From JAAXIE01 sp965263155 (GTDB lineage: Bacteria; Chloroflexota; Dehalococcoidia; Lucifugimonadales; JAAXIE01), in NCBI GenBank assembly GCA_965263155.1, contig OZ253586.1:1054001-1118000 (forward strand): a DNA stretch of 64,000 bases. The letters run 5' to 3'. Shown in pieces: positions 34,311 through 41,791 of this stretch. The notes beneath the pieces are model-generated. The model was not told the origin of the DNA. It ran no database searches and was given only the letters and a program-made list of their open reading frames with translations. Each line of letters opens with the position of its first letter. Position 1 is the first letter of the stretch. The position numbers and the translations under genes were made by a program.

Positions 34311-35453
34311 TCAGCCCGAGCGCTTCCTGGAATAGAAGGGTAGTGACACGACTTCCGCCTCCACTGAGTCGCCGCGAATGTCCACGTCCAGCAGTTGCCC
34401 TGCATCCGCCAACTCGGGTGGCACGTAGGCCATAGCAATGTTGGCGCGCAGAGTCGGTGAGAAGGTGCCGCTGGTGACTACGCCCACCTCTGTGGCTTGG
34501 TGCAGCACCCGGTGTCCGTGGCGGGCCACCGACCGGCTCCGAACATTCAGCCCTGCCAGCACCCGCGTGATTCCTCGGTCCTGCTGTTGCAGGAGGGCGT
34601 CGTGGCCGCTGAAGTCTCCGTCCATATGCACGTAGCGTTGCAGGCCAGCCTCAAAGGGAGTTGTGGTGGCGTCCATGTCTGTACCATGCAGACGCAGACC
34701 CGCTTCCAAGCGGAGTACGTCCCGTGCGCCCAGCCCGCAGGGTGCGGCGCCAAGCTCCATAAGTCGGCCCCATAGCCGCGGTCCTTGCTCTGATCTGACT
34801 ACCAACTCGACGCCATCCTCGCCCGTATAGCCTGTCCGACTGATGATTGCGTCGCTGTCGTCAATGGTCGTTTCCACGATGCCGAAGGGCCGGGTGATCG
34901 GGTCTTCCAACCCGTCTTGGCCCAACACGGAGAGCAGGATGGCCTCGGCAGACGGCCCCTGCACCGCAATGAGGGAAGTCGCAGTGGTCCGGTCGTCAAG
35001 AATGAGGTCACTGAGGCCGCCCCTCATCAGGGTATCAGCGGCCTCCGCCACTTTCTCGCGGTTGGCCGCGTTGCATACTAGGAGGAAGCGCTCCGGTGCG
35101 AGTCGAGCCACCACCACGTCGTCGACAATGCCGCCTGCCTCATTGCAAATCATACAGTAGCGGCAGCGTCCTGACGCCAGCGCAGGCACGTTGGCCGTGA
35201 GCAGCTTGTCCAGAAGAGCCTCAGCTTGGCGGCCGGAGATGAACAAGCGTCCCATGTGGGAGACGTCAAATATGCCGGCACCGGAGCGCACTGCCCTCGC
35301 CTCCGCGAGGATGCCCTTGTACTGCAAGGGCATCTCCCACCCGGCGAAGGGCACCAATTTCGCCCCTATATCGACATGGCTCTGGAACAGGCCCGTGCGT
35401 TTCAGGCCCGTGCGTTTCAGGCCCGTGTGATCCAGGGATCCACCAGTGGTCAT
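34311..35453 (-). CDS. gcvT: Aminomethyltransferase (glycine cleavage T-protein)
   Basis: Transfers the aminomethyl carbon from lipoylated H-protein to tetrahydrofolate, releasing ammonia. Family features: LVPFAGWEMPLQYKGILAEA, GIFDVSHMGRLFISG, GIVDDVVVARL, ISRTGYTGEDGVEL and DVLRLEAGLRLHGTDMD. 380 aa is slightly long because the N-terminus carries a short repeat, TGLKRTGLKRTGLF, encoded by a tandem 15-base duplication, ahead of the normal SHVDIGAKLVPF start. A downstream start may be the real one. It lies 12 bases after the MBL-fold gene and 22 before gcvPA. Confidence 0.94.
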   Translation of the reverse strand: MTTGGSLDHTGLKRTGLKRTGLFQSHVDIGAKLVPFAGWEMPLQYKGILAEARAVRSGAGIFDVSHMGRLFISGRQAEALLDKLLTANVPALASGRCRYCMICNEAGGIVDDVVVARLAPERFLLVCNAANREKVAEAADTLMRGGLSDLILDDRTTATSLIAVQGPSAEAILLSVLGQDGLEDPITRPFGIVETTIDDSDAIISRTGYTGEDGVELVVRSEQGPRLWGRLMELGAAPCGLGARDVLRLEAGLRLHGTDMDATTTPFEAGLQRYVHMDGDFSGHDALLQQQDRGITRVLAGLNVRSRSVARHGHRVLHQATEVGVVTSGTFSPTLRANIAMAYVPPELADAGQLLDVDIRGDSVEAEVVSLPFYSRKRSG

Positions 35454-35465
35454 GCGCCTGCTGGC

Positions 35466-36356
35466 CTACCTTCCGCCAGAACTGGAGCCCGGCCAGTTGG
35501 CGAAGGTGGCGAAGTTGGGGGCAGAGGGGGCTGGCCAACTGCCCGTGAGATAGTCGTACAGGTTGGCGACGTTCATGCGCATCACTACGGGGGCCATGCC
35601 TTCCTGGCCCACGTCCATGGGATAGCGGTCGGTAAGGTCAGTGAGGTTCGAAATCGCTTCGTCCTTGGTCATGCCACGCTCGATGCCGCTCTTGACGTAC
35701 TCTTTCCACTCCTGCACCAAGGCCGACTGCTCGTTGAGGTAGCCCTTGTCGCAAAGCTCGCCGTGGCCCGGGACGAAGATGTCCTCGTCCAGCTTGCGCA
35801 GCGACTCTAGAGCCGTCAACCACAGGTCGGGGTTCCCCTCGTGTATCCAAGTCTGCACGCTGCGGAAGATGTTGTCGCTGGTCCACACCACACCCTCTTC
35901 CTTGATGCAGACTGCTGCTTGGTAGAGGGTGTGCCCCGGCATGTGAATCATCTCGATGGTGTGGTTGCCCACATGAAGGGTCATCCCGTTCTTGAAAGTG
36001 ACCATTGGCGCATTGGCCTCGTAGCCTTCCAGAAGGGCGGGCTCGTCTGGGCCGAAGAGGCCCACGCGACGAACATGCTCCGCCATATCGGTGCCCTGTA
36101 TGCGGTTCAGTACGCCCTCATGTGCAACGACAGGAGCATTGAAAAAGGCGTTGCCCGACCAGTGGTCGGCATGAGGCTCCGTGTTGATGATGTAGCGTAG
36201 GGGCCCCTTGGACTCCATCTCGGCCTTCAGGGCCACGGCATCGCTGGGCTTGTGCGGGCTATCGAACATAACGAGGCCCTCAGAGGTGACCAAGTAGCCA
36301 AAGTTGCATCCGCGGGCCGTGGTCTCGGCAAAAACATTGCTCGTAACTTGCTGCAC
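35466..36356 (-). CDS. MBL-fold metallo-hydrolase with altered first metal ligand
   Basis: Metallo-beta-lactamase-fold protein of 296 aa from GTG 36356, which has GGGAGGTG just upstream. The core motif reads NTEPHADHWSGN (residues 58-69): His62, Asp64 and His65 are present, but the first His of HxHxDH is Glu60. Later ligands HMPGHT and FVPGHGE are intact. It heads the gcvT-gcvPA-gcvPB operon by 12-base spacing. Related SAR202-type MBL proteins hydrolyse small thioesters, lactones or ethers, but no activity is proved. The Glu could alter the first metal site or tune metal choice. Confidence 0.85.
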   Translation of the reverse strand: MQQVTSNVFAETTARGCNFGYLVTSEGLVMFDSPHKPSDAVALKAEMESKGPLRYIINTEPHADHWSGNAFFNAPVVAHEGVLNRIQGTDMAEHVRRVGLFGPDEPALLEGYEANAPMVTFKNGMTLHVGNHTIEMIHMPGHTLYQAAVCIKEEGVVWTSDNIFRSVQTWIHEGNPDLWLTALESLRKLDEDIFVPGHGELCDKGYLNEQSALVQEWKEYVKSGIERGMTKDEAISNLTDLTDRYPMDVGQEGMAPVVMRMNVANLYDYLTGSWPAPSAPNFATFANWPGSSSGGR

Positions 36357-36390
36357 GCTACACCTCCCGGTGCGATCTGGTTCAAATTGG

Positions 36391-36419
36391 AGTTTAGCCG
36401 CCCCCCCTTGGGGCGTCAA
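36391..36419 (-). promoter_or_regulatory. Promoter for the MBL-gcvT-gcvPA-gcvPB operon
   Basis: Minus strand TTGACG (36419-36414), a 17-base spacer and TAAACT (36396-36391). Five and four matches to consensus. Predicted start near 36384, giving a leader of about 28 bases containing GGGAGGTG. No glycine-riboswitch-like structure is visible in so short a leader. Confidence 0.4.
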
Positions 36420-36428
36420 TCTCACACG

Positions 36429-36818
36429 TCAGGGGTCAGGGGGAGGATGCGGTAGACAGCCCTCCAACGGATGAACACGAGGGCCTTTGTCATCGATAGT
36501 AACCAAGGCGCCTCGCAAAAGGTTTTCCTCTAACGAAGGCAGATGGGACGCCAGGGCTTGATAGATCGTCTCAATGGGAGGGTCTCCCAACCGTAAGGTG
36601 ATGAGGGAGGGCTCGGGCCTGCGGGACTTCAAGATGATTTCGGCGATGCCTAGGTCCTTGGTCAAGACTACGCGATGGTTGTGGATGGCATTGGCTACGA
36701 TATCCGTGTCCGGTGACTGATGCGGCAGAATCGAACCGGACCAGACGGCATCATGCCCCGCATCGTTCAGGAATCCGGCTATGGTCTCAGGTAGGTTGAC
36801 ATCGACAACTATCCTCAT
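36429..36818 (-). CDS. DUF5615 PIN-like toxin candidate
   Basis: 129 aa. N-terminal IVVDVNLPETIAGFLNDAGHDAVW and central VVLTKDLGIAEIIL match DUF5615, a PIN-nuclease-like family encoded next to DUF433 proteins in toxin-antitoxin-like pairs. The acidic residues Asp (VDVNLP) and the TKD motif are the presumed metal site. Its ATG overlaps the DUF433 stop by 4 bases. RNase activity is inferred from fold only. Confidence 0.8.
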   Translation of the reverse strand: MRIVVDVNLPETIAGFLNDAGHDAVWSGSILPHQSPDTDIVANAIHNHRVVLTKDLGIAEIILKSRRPEPSLITLRLGDPPIETIYQALASHLPSLEENLLRGALVTIDDKGPRVHPLEGCLPHPPPDP

Positions 36819-37078
36819 CCAGCGTCGTGGTCAATCCTTTGATAGCCGGTTATCCAAGCACCCCACCTAGCGCATTGACGTATGTCGGCCTCCACGAGGC
36901 CTGGGTAGTCCCTCAGGATATCGGCAACCTCGCACCCGCTGGCAATTAGCCCGAGGATGTTCGCCACCGTCTGACGAGTGTCCTTCACCCTCAACTGGCC
37001 GCCACAGTAATTGAGATCACGGTCCAGCCGGTCCCACATGTCCGCGGAGTACTTGTTGGCGGGTTTGGGGGTCGTCAT
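36815..37078 (-). CDS. DUF433 protein, antitoxin candidate
   Basis: 87 aa with the DUF433 helix-turn-helix-like pattern: GGQLRVKDTRQTVANILGLIASGCEVADILRDYPGL followed by EADIRQCARWGAW. DUF433 proteins are usually paired with DUF5615 PIN-like proteins and are the presumed antitoxin. It overlaps the DUF5615 gene by 4 bases. A second DUF433 gene lies 90 bases upstream. Confidence 0.82.
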   Translation of the reverse strand: MTTPKPANKYSADMWDRLDRDLNYCGGQLRVKDTRQTVANILGLIASGCEVADILRDYPGLVEADIRQCARWGAWITGYQRIDHDAG

Positions 37079-37167
37079 AGCTCTCCCTTCATGGGTCTTG
37101 GGGTCGGTTGGTGTACGCTGGCCGCCATACGTGTGGTGGCCTATGCGGACGGCCTACTGGTTGGCCA

Positions 37168-37425
37168 TTAAAGGGCCAAGTCCGGGTGCTCAACCAGCCA
37201 TAGCGCGTACCTAGCGCAGCGTCGCACGTGTACGTCTTCCAGATCGGGGTGCATGCGGAGTATGTCGGCTGTGTCGTACCCATCGGCAATCAGATTCAGG
37301 ATGGACTCCACGGTGATTTCGGTCCCTTGAAGCCGCGGTTTCCCGCTGCATATTTTGGGGTCGACTTCGATCCCTTCCAACATTCTGGCCATGTACTTGA
37401 AGGGAGCGCTCTCATACAGCGACAT
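37168..37425 (-). CDS. DUF433 protein, second copy without adjacent toxin
   Basis: 85 aa: DPKICSGKPRLQGTEITVESILNLIADGYDTADILRMHPDLED and VHVRRCARYALW are clear DUF433. ATG 37425 behind GAGAGAGAAC. A longer frame upstream to 37716 passes through repeat-containing spacer and is not supported. Unlike the neighbouring copy, no DUF5615 gene follows it in the 89-base gap, so it looks like an orphan antitoxin or the relic of a second pair. Confidence 0.82.
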   Translation of the reverse strand: MSLYESAPFKYMARMLEGIEVDPKICSGKPRLQGTEITVESILNLIADGYDTADILRMHPDLEDVHVRRCARYALWLVEHPDLAL

Positions 37426-37810
37426 AGTTCTCTCTCGGTCATACTTCCGTAACGATGCATCAATTATCCCCTGCCCCCACTCTGGCGCGCAAACGCTCTG
37501 TGTCAAACACCAGGACCTTTCGATTATCAGAGGCCCGTAGCGTCCTGACGTTCGTCCTGAGCGAAATGGGATGGTTCGCGCGGATAGCTCGTCATCCCAC
37601 GCAGTCGAAGGGCCTGTCCTGAGCTCTGTCGAAGGGCCTGTCCCGGACTCGATCCGTGGGTGGGCTGTTGCCCGCCCACGCCCGCCACCCCCCATGACAT
37701 TCCTCCATTGACTCATCCGTACATTAGTTCTATATTTAACTTACACGCCGAGGCCGTACCCAAAGGGTCTTTGGTTTCACTTTTCGCAGTCAGTCTCCTA
37801 AGGAGGGATC
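37426..37810. other. Intergenic region with short direct repeats
   Basis: 385 bases between divergent genes. It contains the 16-base direct repeat at 37604 and 37628 and pieces of CGTCCTGA(G/C)G-type sequence at 37551-37562, resembling dispersed intergenic repeats found in many genomes. GGAGG at 37801-37805 serves the HTH gene that follows. No RNA gene or coding frame recognised. Confidence 0.5.
37604..37643. repeat. 16-base direct repeat, two copies 24 bases apart
   Basis: GTCGAAGGGCCTGTCC occurs exactly at 37604-37619 and 37628-37643, separated by TGAGCTCT. With the preceding CCTGAGCGAAATGGG it resembles the widespread CCTGAGC-GTCGAAGG dispersed repeat. Confidence 0.75.
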
Positions 37811-38473
37811 ATGGGCCGCAAGCGCAGCATAAAGACCCGCAAGGGAAGCGCGACCGAAAACCCCAGCGATGACACGCCTGTCGACGCCGACACCATCCCC
37901 GCCGAGGACAGCAAATCCAAGTTCCTCGCCGCCCGTCAGTTCGGCGTTTCCGCCGCCGAAGCCGCCCGCTGGGCCGGCATCCCTAGGACCACTCTCTACC
38001 GCTGGCGCCGTACTGACCTCGATTTCGCCCATGCCTGGCGTCACCCCGATGACTACGACAACGTCGCCCAACTCCTCCAGTTCGAAGCCTTCAAGCGCGC
38101 CATCCATGGCAACGACCGCCTCCTTATCTTCCTCCTCAAGTCCTTCTTCCCCGACACATTCAACGAGCGCCGTCGGTCCAAATTGCTCGACCGGGAAAGC
38201 AATGAAGATACATTCAGGGCCCTCATGGGCATGCTTCGCCGGAATGAAGAACCCCCTGAAGACGGCGACACCTCTTCCGATGAAGACTACTACACCCCCT
38301 CCGACTCCCATGAACCCTGCGACGACTCTTCCCACGAACAAATTCCGGATCAGAGTGCAGCCACCGTTTTCCAACCTGGACCGTGCTATCCCAACGATGA
38401 GGCCTCCCATCCCCCTGAAACCCTGCAAGTGGCACACCACGGTGCCACCCATCGCCCCTCAATTCATATCTGA
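37811..38473 (+). CDS. Terminase-small-subunit-like helix-turn-helix protein
   Basis: 220 aa. Residues about 38-70 (FLAARQFGVSAAEAARWAGIPRTTLYRWRRTDLDFAHAW) form a homeodomain-like helix-turn-helix followed by EAFKRAIHGNDRLLIFLLKSFFPDTFNERRR; this order (HTH, then a short helical part ending in Leu-rich and NERR) is typical of phage terminase small subunits and related DNA-binding proteins. The C-terminal 80 residues are acidic, Pro/Ser-rich and probably disordered. GGAGG precedes the ATG. No large terminase or phage structural gene is nearby, so it is an orphan, possibly domesticated. Confidence 0.7.
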   Translation: MGRKRSIKTRKGSATENPSDDTPVDADTIPAEDSKSKFLAARQFGVSAAEAARWAGIPRTTLYRWRRTDLDFAHAWRHPDDYDNVAQLLQFEAFKRAIHGNDRLLIFLLKSFFPDTFNERRRSKLLDRESNEDTFRALMGMLRRNEEPPEDGDTSSDEDYYTPSDSHEPCDDSSHEQIPDQSAATVFQPGPCYPNDEASHPPETLQVAHHGATHRPSIHI

Positions 38474-38676
38474 ACAAGCTCGAATGGCACAAATGGCACA
38501 CATCGCAGCTACGAAACTTTTCACTTCAGCTACAACCACTGTGCCACTGACCCACAGTTCATATCCGGAAGCCCACTCCCCCGGCCCTGAAATGGCTCCA
38601 GAATGGCACACCCTGTCCCATCCACCCCACAACGGCTTGACAGCCCACGCTGCCTCTACCTAGCATCCTCTCAAGT

Positions 38677-38713
38677 CCCCTCTCCCCCGGCGGGAGGGGG
38701 CGGGGGAGAGGGG
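38677..38713. repeat. Perfect 12-bp inverted repeat, GC-rich hairpin
   Basis: CCCCTCTCCCCC (38677-38688) and GGGGGAGAGGGG (38702-38713) pair perfectly around a 13-base loop. This CCCCTCTCCC type of hairpin is a common dispersed intergenic element. It lies between the HTH gene and an amidohydrolase; no T-run follows, so a terminator role is doubtful. Confidence 0.75.
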
Positions 38714-38742
38714 TAGAACCCCCCATTTCAAGGGAGGCAAAC

Positions 38743-40014
38743 ATGCAGGTGCTCACAGGCGCGACTCTTATCGACGGCACCGGGCGCATCCCGGTATCCG
38801 ATGTGGCCGTGGTGCTCAACGACGCCGGACGCATCGAGGACGTCGGCCTTCGTCCTGCCGTCACCATTCCGCCCGGTGCCACCACCTACGACCTGACGGG
38901 CCTCACCCTCATGCCCGGCCTCATCGACTGCCACGACCACCTCTCCTCCCATGGGACCACCCTCGCCGAGCGTTTCGCCCTCGCCGAACCCATCAGCACC
39001 GCCCATGTTCGCACCGCTACCGTCCTCGAGCAGGTCCTCCGCACCGGTTACACCACCGTCCGCGACGGCGGCTGGCTCGACGTCGGCTTCAAGCAGGCTA
39101 TAGAGCAGAAGCTCATCAACGGCCCTCGCCTCGTGCTGGCCACCAGCCCTATCTCGCCCATTGGCGGCTTGGCCGACCGCGTCTCCCCATCCGGCCACTC
39201 CTGCATGCAGCCCCACGGCTACATTGACCCCAATCTGCCCGACGGCGTGGCTACAGGCACGAACGAGGTGCGCCGCAAGGTTCGTGAGATGGTGCGGGCA
39301 GGTGCCGACGTTGTGAAGTTCGCCACTACCGGCGGCGCCTCCAGCCGTGTCGGGCATGGCCCGAAAGAGGTCGAGTTCGGCCGTGACGAGATCGAGATGC
39401 TGGTGCAGGAAGCCAGCGCCTTGGGGCGCCGCGCCATGTGCCACGCCCTAGGCGGCCCCGGCCTGCGAATGGCCATCGAGGCCGGTGTCCACTCCATTGA
39501 GCACGGCACCTATCTGGATGAAGACCCCGACCTGCTCCCCATGATGGCTGACAAGGGCATCTTCTTCGTCCCCACCTTCACCGTGTACGTCTACCACGGC
39601 ACCCAAGGGACGCCCCATGGCCGGGTGCGGGCACAGGCTTTGAAGGAGCACCACATCGAAAGTCTGCGTCGTGCCCTCGCCTTGGGTGTAAAGGTGGTCG
39701 CCGGTACCGATGCAGGCGCATGGGACCACCCTCACAACGCCCGCGAACTCGAATGCCTCGTCGATGCAGGCATGACCCCCATGCAGGCCATACAGGCGGC
39801 CACCGGAGTGGCCGCTGAATGCCTGGACATGCAGAAGGACATCGGCACCGTGGAGAAGGGCAAACTGGCCGACCTGATCGCCATAGATGGCGACCCCCTC
39901 CAAGATGTGCGCCTGCTGCAAGATGCCAGTAGGCTGCGCCTCGTCATGAAGGGAGGCGTCCCGTCCGTCGACCACCTCTCCGAGTCCCGCGCTTCAGCGC
40001 CAGTGGCTAACTAA
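38743..40014 (+). CDS. Amidohydrolase (imidazolonepropionase/prolidase-like)
   Basis: A 423-aa amidohydrolase_1 family enzyme. Metal-site motifs: PGLIDCHDHL (HxH, residues about 66-68), a conserved Lys in ADVVKFATTGG, MCHALGGPGLRMAIEAG (His), SIEHGTYLD (His) and VAGTDAGAW (Asp). C-terminal IGTVEKGKLADLIAIDGDPLQD closes the beta-sandwich domain. It belongs to the branch with Xaa-Pro dipeptidases, carboxypeptidases and organophosphate-acid-anhydrase-like hydrolases. AGGGAGGC precedes ATG 38743. Stop overlaps the opposing gene's stop by 4 bases. Confidence 0.9.
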   Translation: MQVLTGATLIDGTGRIPVSDVAVVLNDAGRIEDVGLRPAVTIPPGATTYDLTGLTLMPGLIDCHDHLSSHGTTLAERFALAEPISTAHVRTATVLEQVLRTGYTTVRDGGWLDVGFKQAIEQKLINGPRLVLATSPISPIGGLADRVSPSGHSCMQPHGYIDPNLPDGVATGTNEVRRKVREMVRAGADVVKFATTGGASSRVGHGPKEVEFGRDEIEMLVQEASALGRRAMCHALGGPGLRMAIEAGVHSIEHGTYLDEDPDLLPMMADKGIFFVPTFTVYVYHGTQGTPHGRVRAQALKEHHIESLRRALALGVKVVAGTDAGAWDHPHNARELECLVDAGMTPMQAIQAATGVAAECLDMQKDIGTVEKGKLADLIAIDGDPLQDVRLLQDASRLRLVMKGGVPSVDHLSESRASAPVAN

Positions 40015-40859
40015 TAGGGGCTCACCCCCGGCACCCTTACCTGGATAGCGCAGATCACGGGGCGGGCCGTGATGTACAGCGTCATCATGTCGATGTTGCC
40101 AAAGGCGATATTGGTCGGCTGATGGGGCACCGGTATCGTGCCTAGGTGATTGGCCTGCGGGTCGATGACCCAGATGCCACCGCCCCCTGTGCAGTACACG
40201 TTGCCGTCCACGTCCACCTTCATGCCGTCGGGGCTGCCTGTAGCTTCCACGTTCATGTCGATGAACACGCGGTCGTTGCTCACAGAACCGTCGGCGTTCA
40301 CATCTGACACTCGGATGTTGCGGTTGACGGTGTCGTTGACATAAAGCAGAGACTCATCGGGCGACAGGGCGAGTCCGTTTGGGCGGCCGAAGTCGTCGAA
40401 CAGGCGGTTCACCGTGCCGTCGGTGTTGATGCAGTACACGCCGTTGCAACCCTGCTCGCCTGGGTCGGGGTCGATTCCGTACGGCGGGTCGGTGAAATAG
40501 ATGCGGCCACTGGAGTGGCACACTATGTCGTTGGGGCTGTTCAGTTTCTTGCCGTCATAGCTGTCGGCGACCGTGCTCATGCTGTGGTCGGCGCCCATGC
40601 GGGAGATGCGACGCCCGCCGTGCTCGCAGGCCAGCAGGTTGCCCTGCTTGTCGAAGGTGAGGCCGTTGGCGTTGCCGCTCGGCTTCAGGTAGGCCAAGGT
40701 CTGTCCGCCCGGCTCCCAACGGTAGACCGTGTTGGCGGGGATGTCGGTGAAGAGCAGGAAACCGTTGGGGTGCCACAGCGGCCCCTCGGTGAACTTGAAG
40801 CCGTGGCCTATAACTCGTGGCTCGGACTCGAATAGCAAGTCAGAAAGCTGGGCGCACAT
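40011..40859 (-). CDS. SMP-30/gluconolactonase-family protein
   Basis: A 282-aa six-bladed beta-propeller of the SMP-30/gluconolactonase/LRE family. Signatures: FTEGPLWHPNGFLLFTDI with the metal Glu, SPNDIVCHSSGRIYFTDPPYG with Asn ligand, PNGLALSPDESLLYVNDT, and ATGSPDGMKVDVDGNVYCTGGGG with Asp ligand. Such enzymes open sugar or other lactones. It is convergent with the amidohydrolase gene and 64 bases downstream of the DUF2182 gene. Confidence 0.9.
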   Translation of the reverse strand: MCAQLSDLLFESEPRVIGHGFKFTEGPLWHPNGFLLFTDIPANTVYRWEPGGQTLAYLKPSGNANGLTFDKQGNLLACEHGGRRISRMGADHSMSTVADSYDGKKLNSPNDIVCHSSGRIYFTDPPYGIDPDPGEQGCNGVYCINTDGTVNRLFDDFGRPNGLALSPDESLLYVNDTVNRNIRVSDVNADGSVSNDRVFIDMNVEATGSPDGMKVDVDGNVYCTGGGGIWVIDPQANHLGTIPVPHQPTNIAFGNIDMMTLYITARPVICAIQVRVPGVSPY

Positions 40860-40923
40860 ACTTCCTCCCTTTCGTTGGTCATCTAGGCGGCTTGGGTCGT
40901 GTCAACGTAGACCCGATTCAGGG

Positions 40924-41736
40924 TCAGTTCAATCCACCGGCGTAAGTCCAGCCAGCAAGTCCGACAAGCACCAACCCGGCGGCCCACCCGACAAACTGCC
41001 CCTTGGGCACCACCTTCTCCAGCAGAATGAAACCGGCGATGACGGCGACCCACAGCAGGTTCATGATCCCGGTGACGAACAGCACGGCCATCAACACCCA
41101 GCAGCAGGCAACGCAGAAAGTCCCGTGCCTGATGCCCATCACCAAGGCCCCGCCGTAGCCGTCCCGCCAGTCGTTCATCAGGAATCCCAGTGGCGAGCGA
41201 CAGTTCTTGAGGCAAGTGTACTTCAGTGGCGTCCACTGGAATATGCCCGCGGCCAGTAAAATCGAGCCCCCCAGTATGGCGCTGGTGCTGGACCCCATCA
41301 TGGAAGAGAGCAGGGCCGCTTGGTGGAGGCCCCATTGGGCGGTCGCTGCCGCTGCTGAAAAGGCAGCCCACAATATCAGGTAGCCCAACAGGAAGACGAA
41401 GGTGGGGACATAGGGGTCAGCCTGCTCTTTTCGCCTGCGGTTCACGGTGGTGAACACCATAATCATTGGCGCCGCCGAGGGAATCATCATGGCGAACATC
41501 ATCACGGACCACATGGCGAACTGGGCCCAGAAGTCGGCGGCGGTCCAAGCCATGGTGTTGGCCATGCCCATCGACATAGCCATGCTGCCACCGTCCTCCA
41601 TGCTGCGGGCTAGGTTCACGGTGTAAGCCCAAGCGAGGCCGGCGATGATCAAAAGGCTGCAAGCGATCACCAGTCGATCGCGCTTGATAATCGCTTCCAG
41701 TGGGCCCGCGCGCTGCATGGCTTGGGGTCGAGCCAT
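40924..41736 (-). CDS. DUF2182 integral membrane protein
   Basis: 270 aa with about 7 hydrophobic segments. DUF2182 features: MMFAMMIPSAAPMIMVF, KYTCLKNCRSPLGFLM, and GIRHGTFCVACCWVLMAVLF. Met/His/Cys-rich segments (GGSMAMSMGMANTMAW) gave the family its description as predicted metal-binding membrane proteins. Function unproved; metal handling is a guess from composition. It lies 56 bases downstream of the fused ETF gene on the same strand. Confidence 0.88.
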   Translation of the reverse strand: MARPQAMQRAGPLEAIIKRDRLVIACSLLIIAGLAWAYTVNLARSMEDGGSMAMSMGMANTMAWTAADFWAQFAMWSVMMFAMMIPSAAPMIMVFTTVNRRRKEQADPYVPTFVFLLGYLILWAAFSAAAATAQWGLHQAALLSSMMGSSTSAILGGSILLAAGIFQWTPLKYTCLKNCRSPLGFLMNDWRDGYGGALVMGIRHGTFCVACCWVLMAVLFVTGIMNLLWVAVIAGFILLEKVVPKGQFVGWAAGLVLVGLAGWTYAGGLN

Positions 41737-41791
41737 TCCTGCTTCCCTCGGTCCTTGGTGGGCCTTGATCAGACTTTGTCTCTACTTGCGG

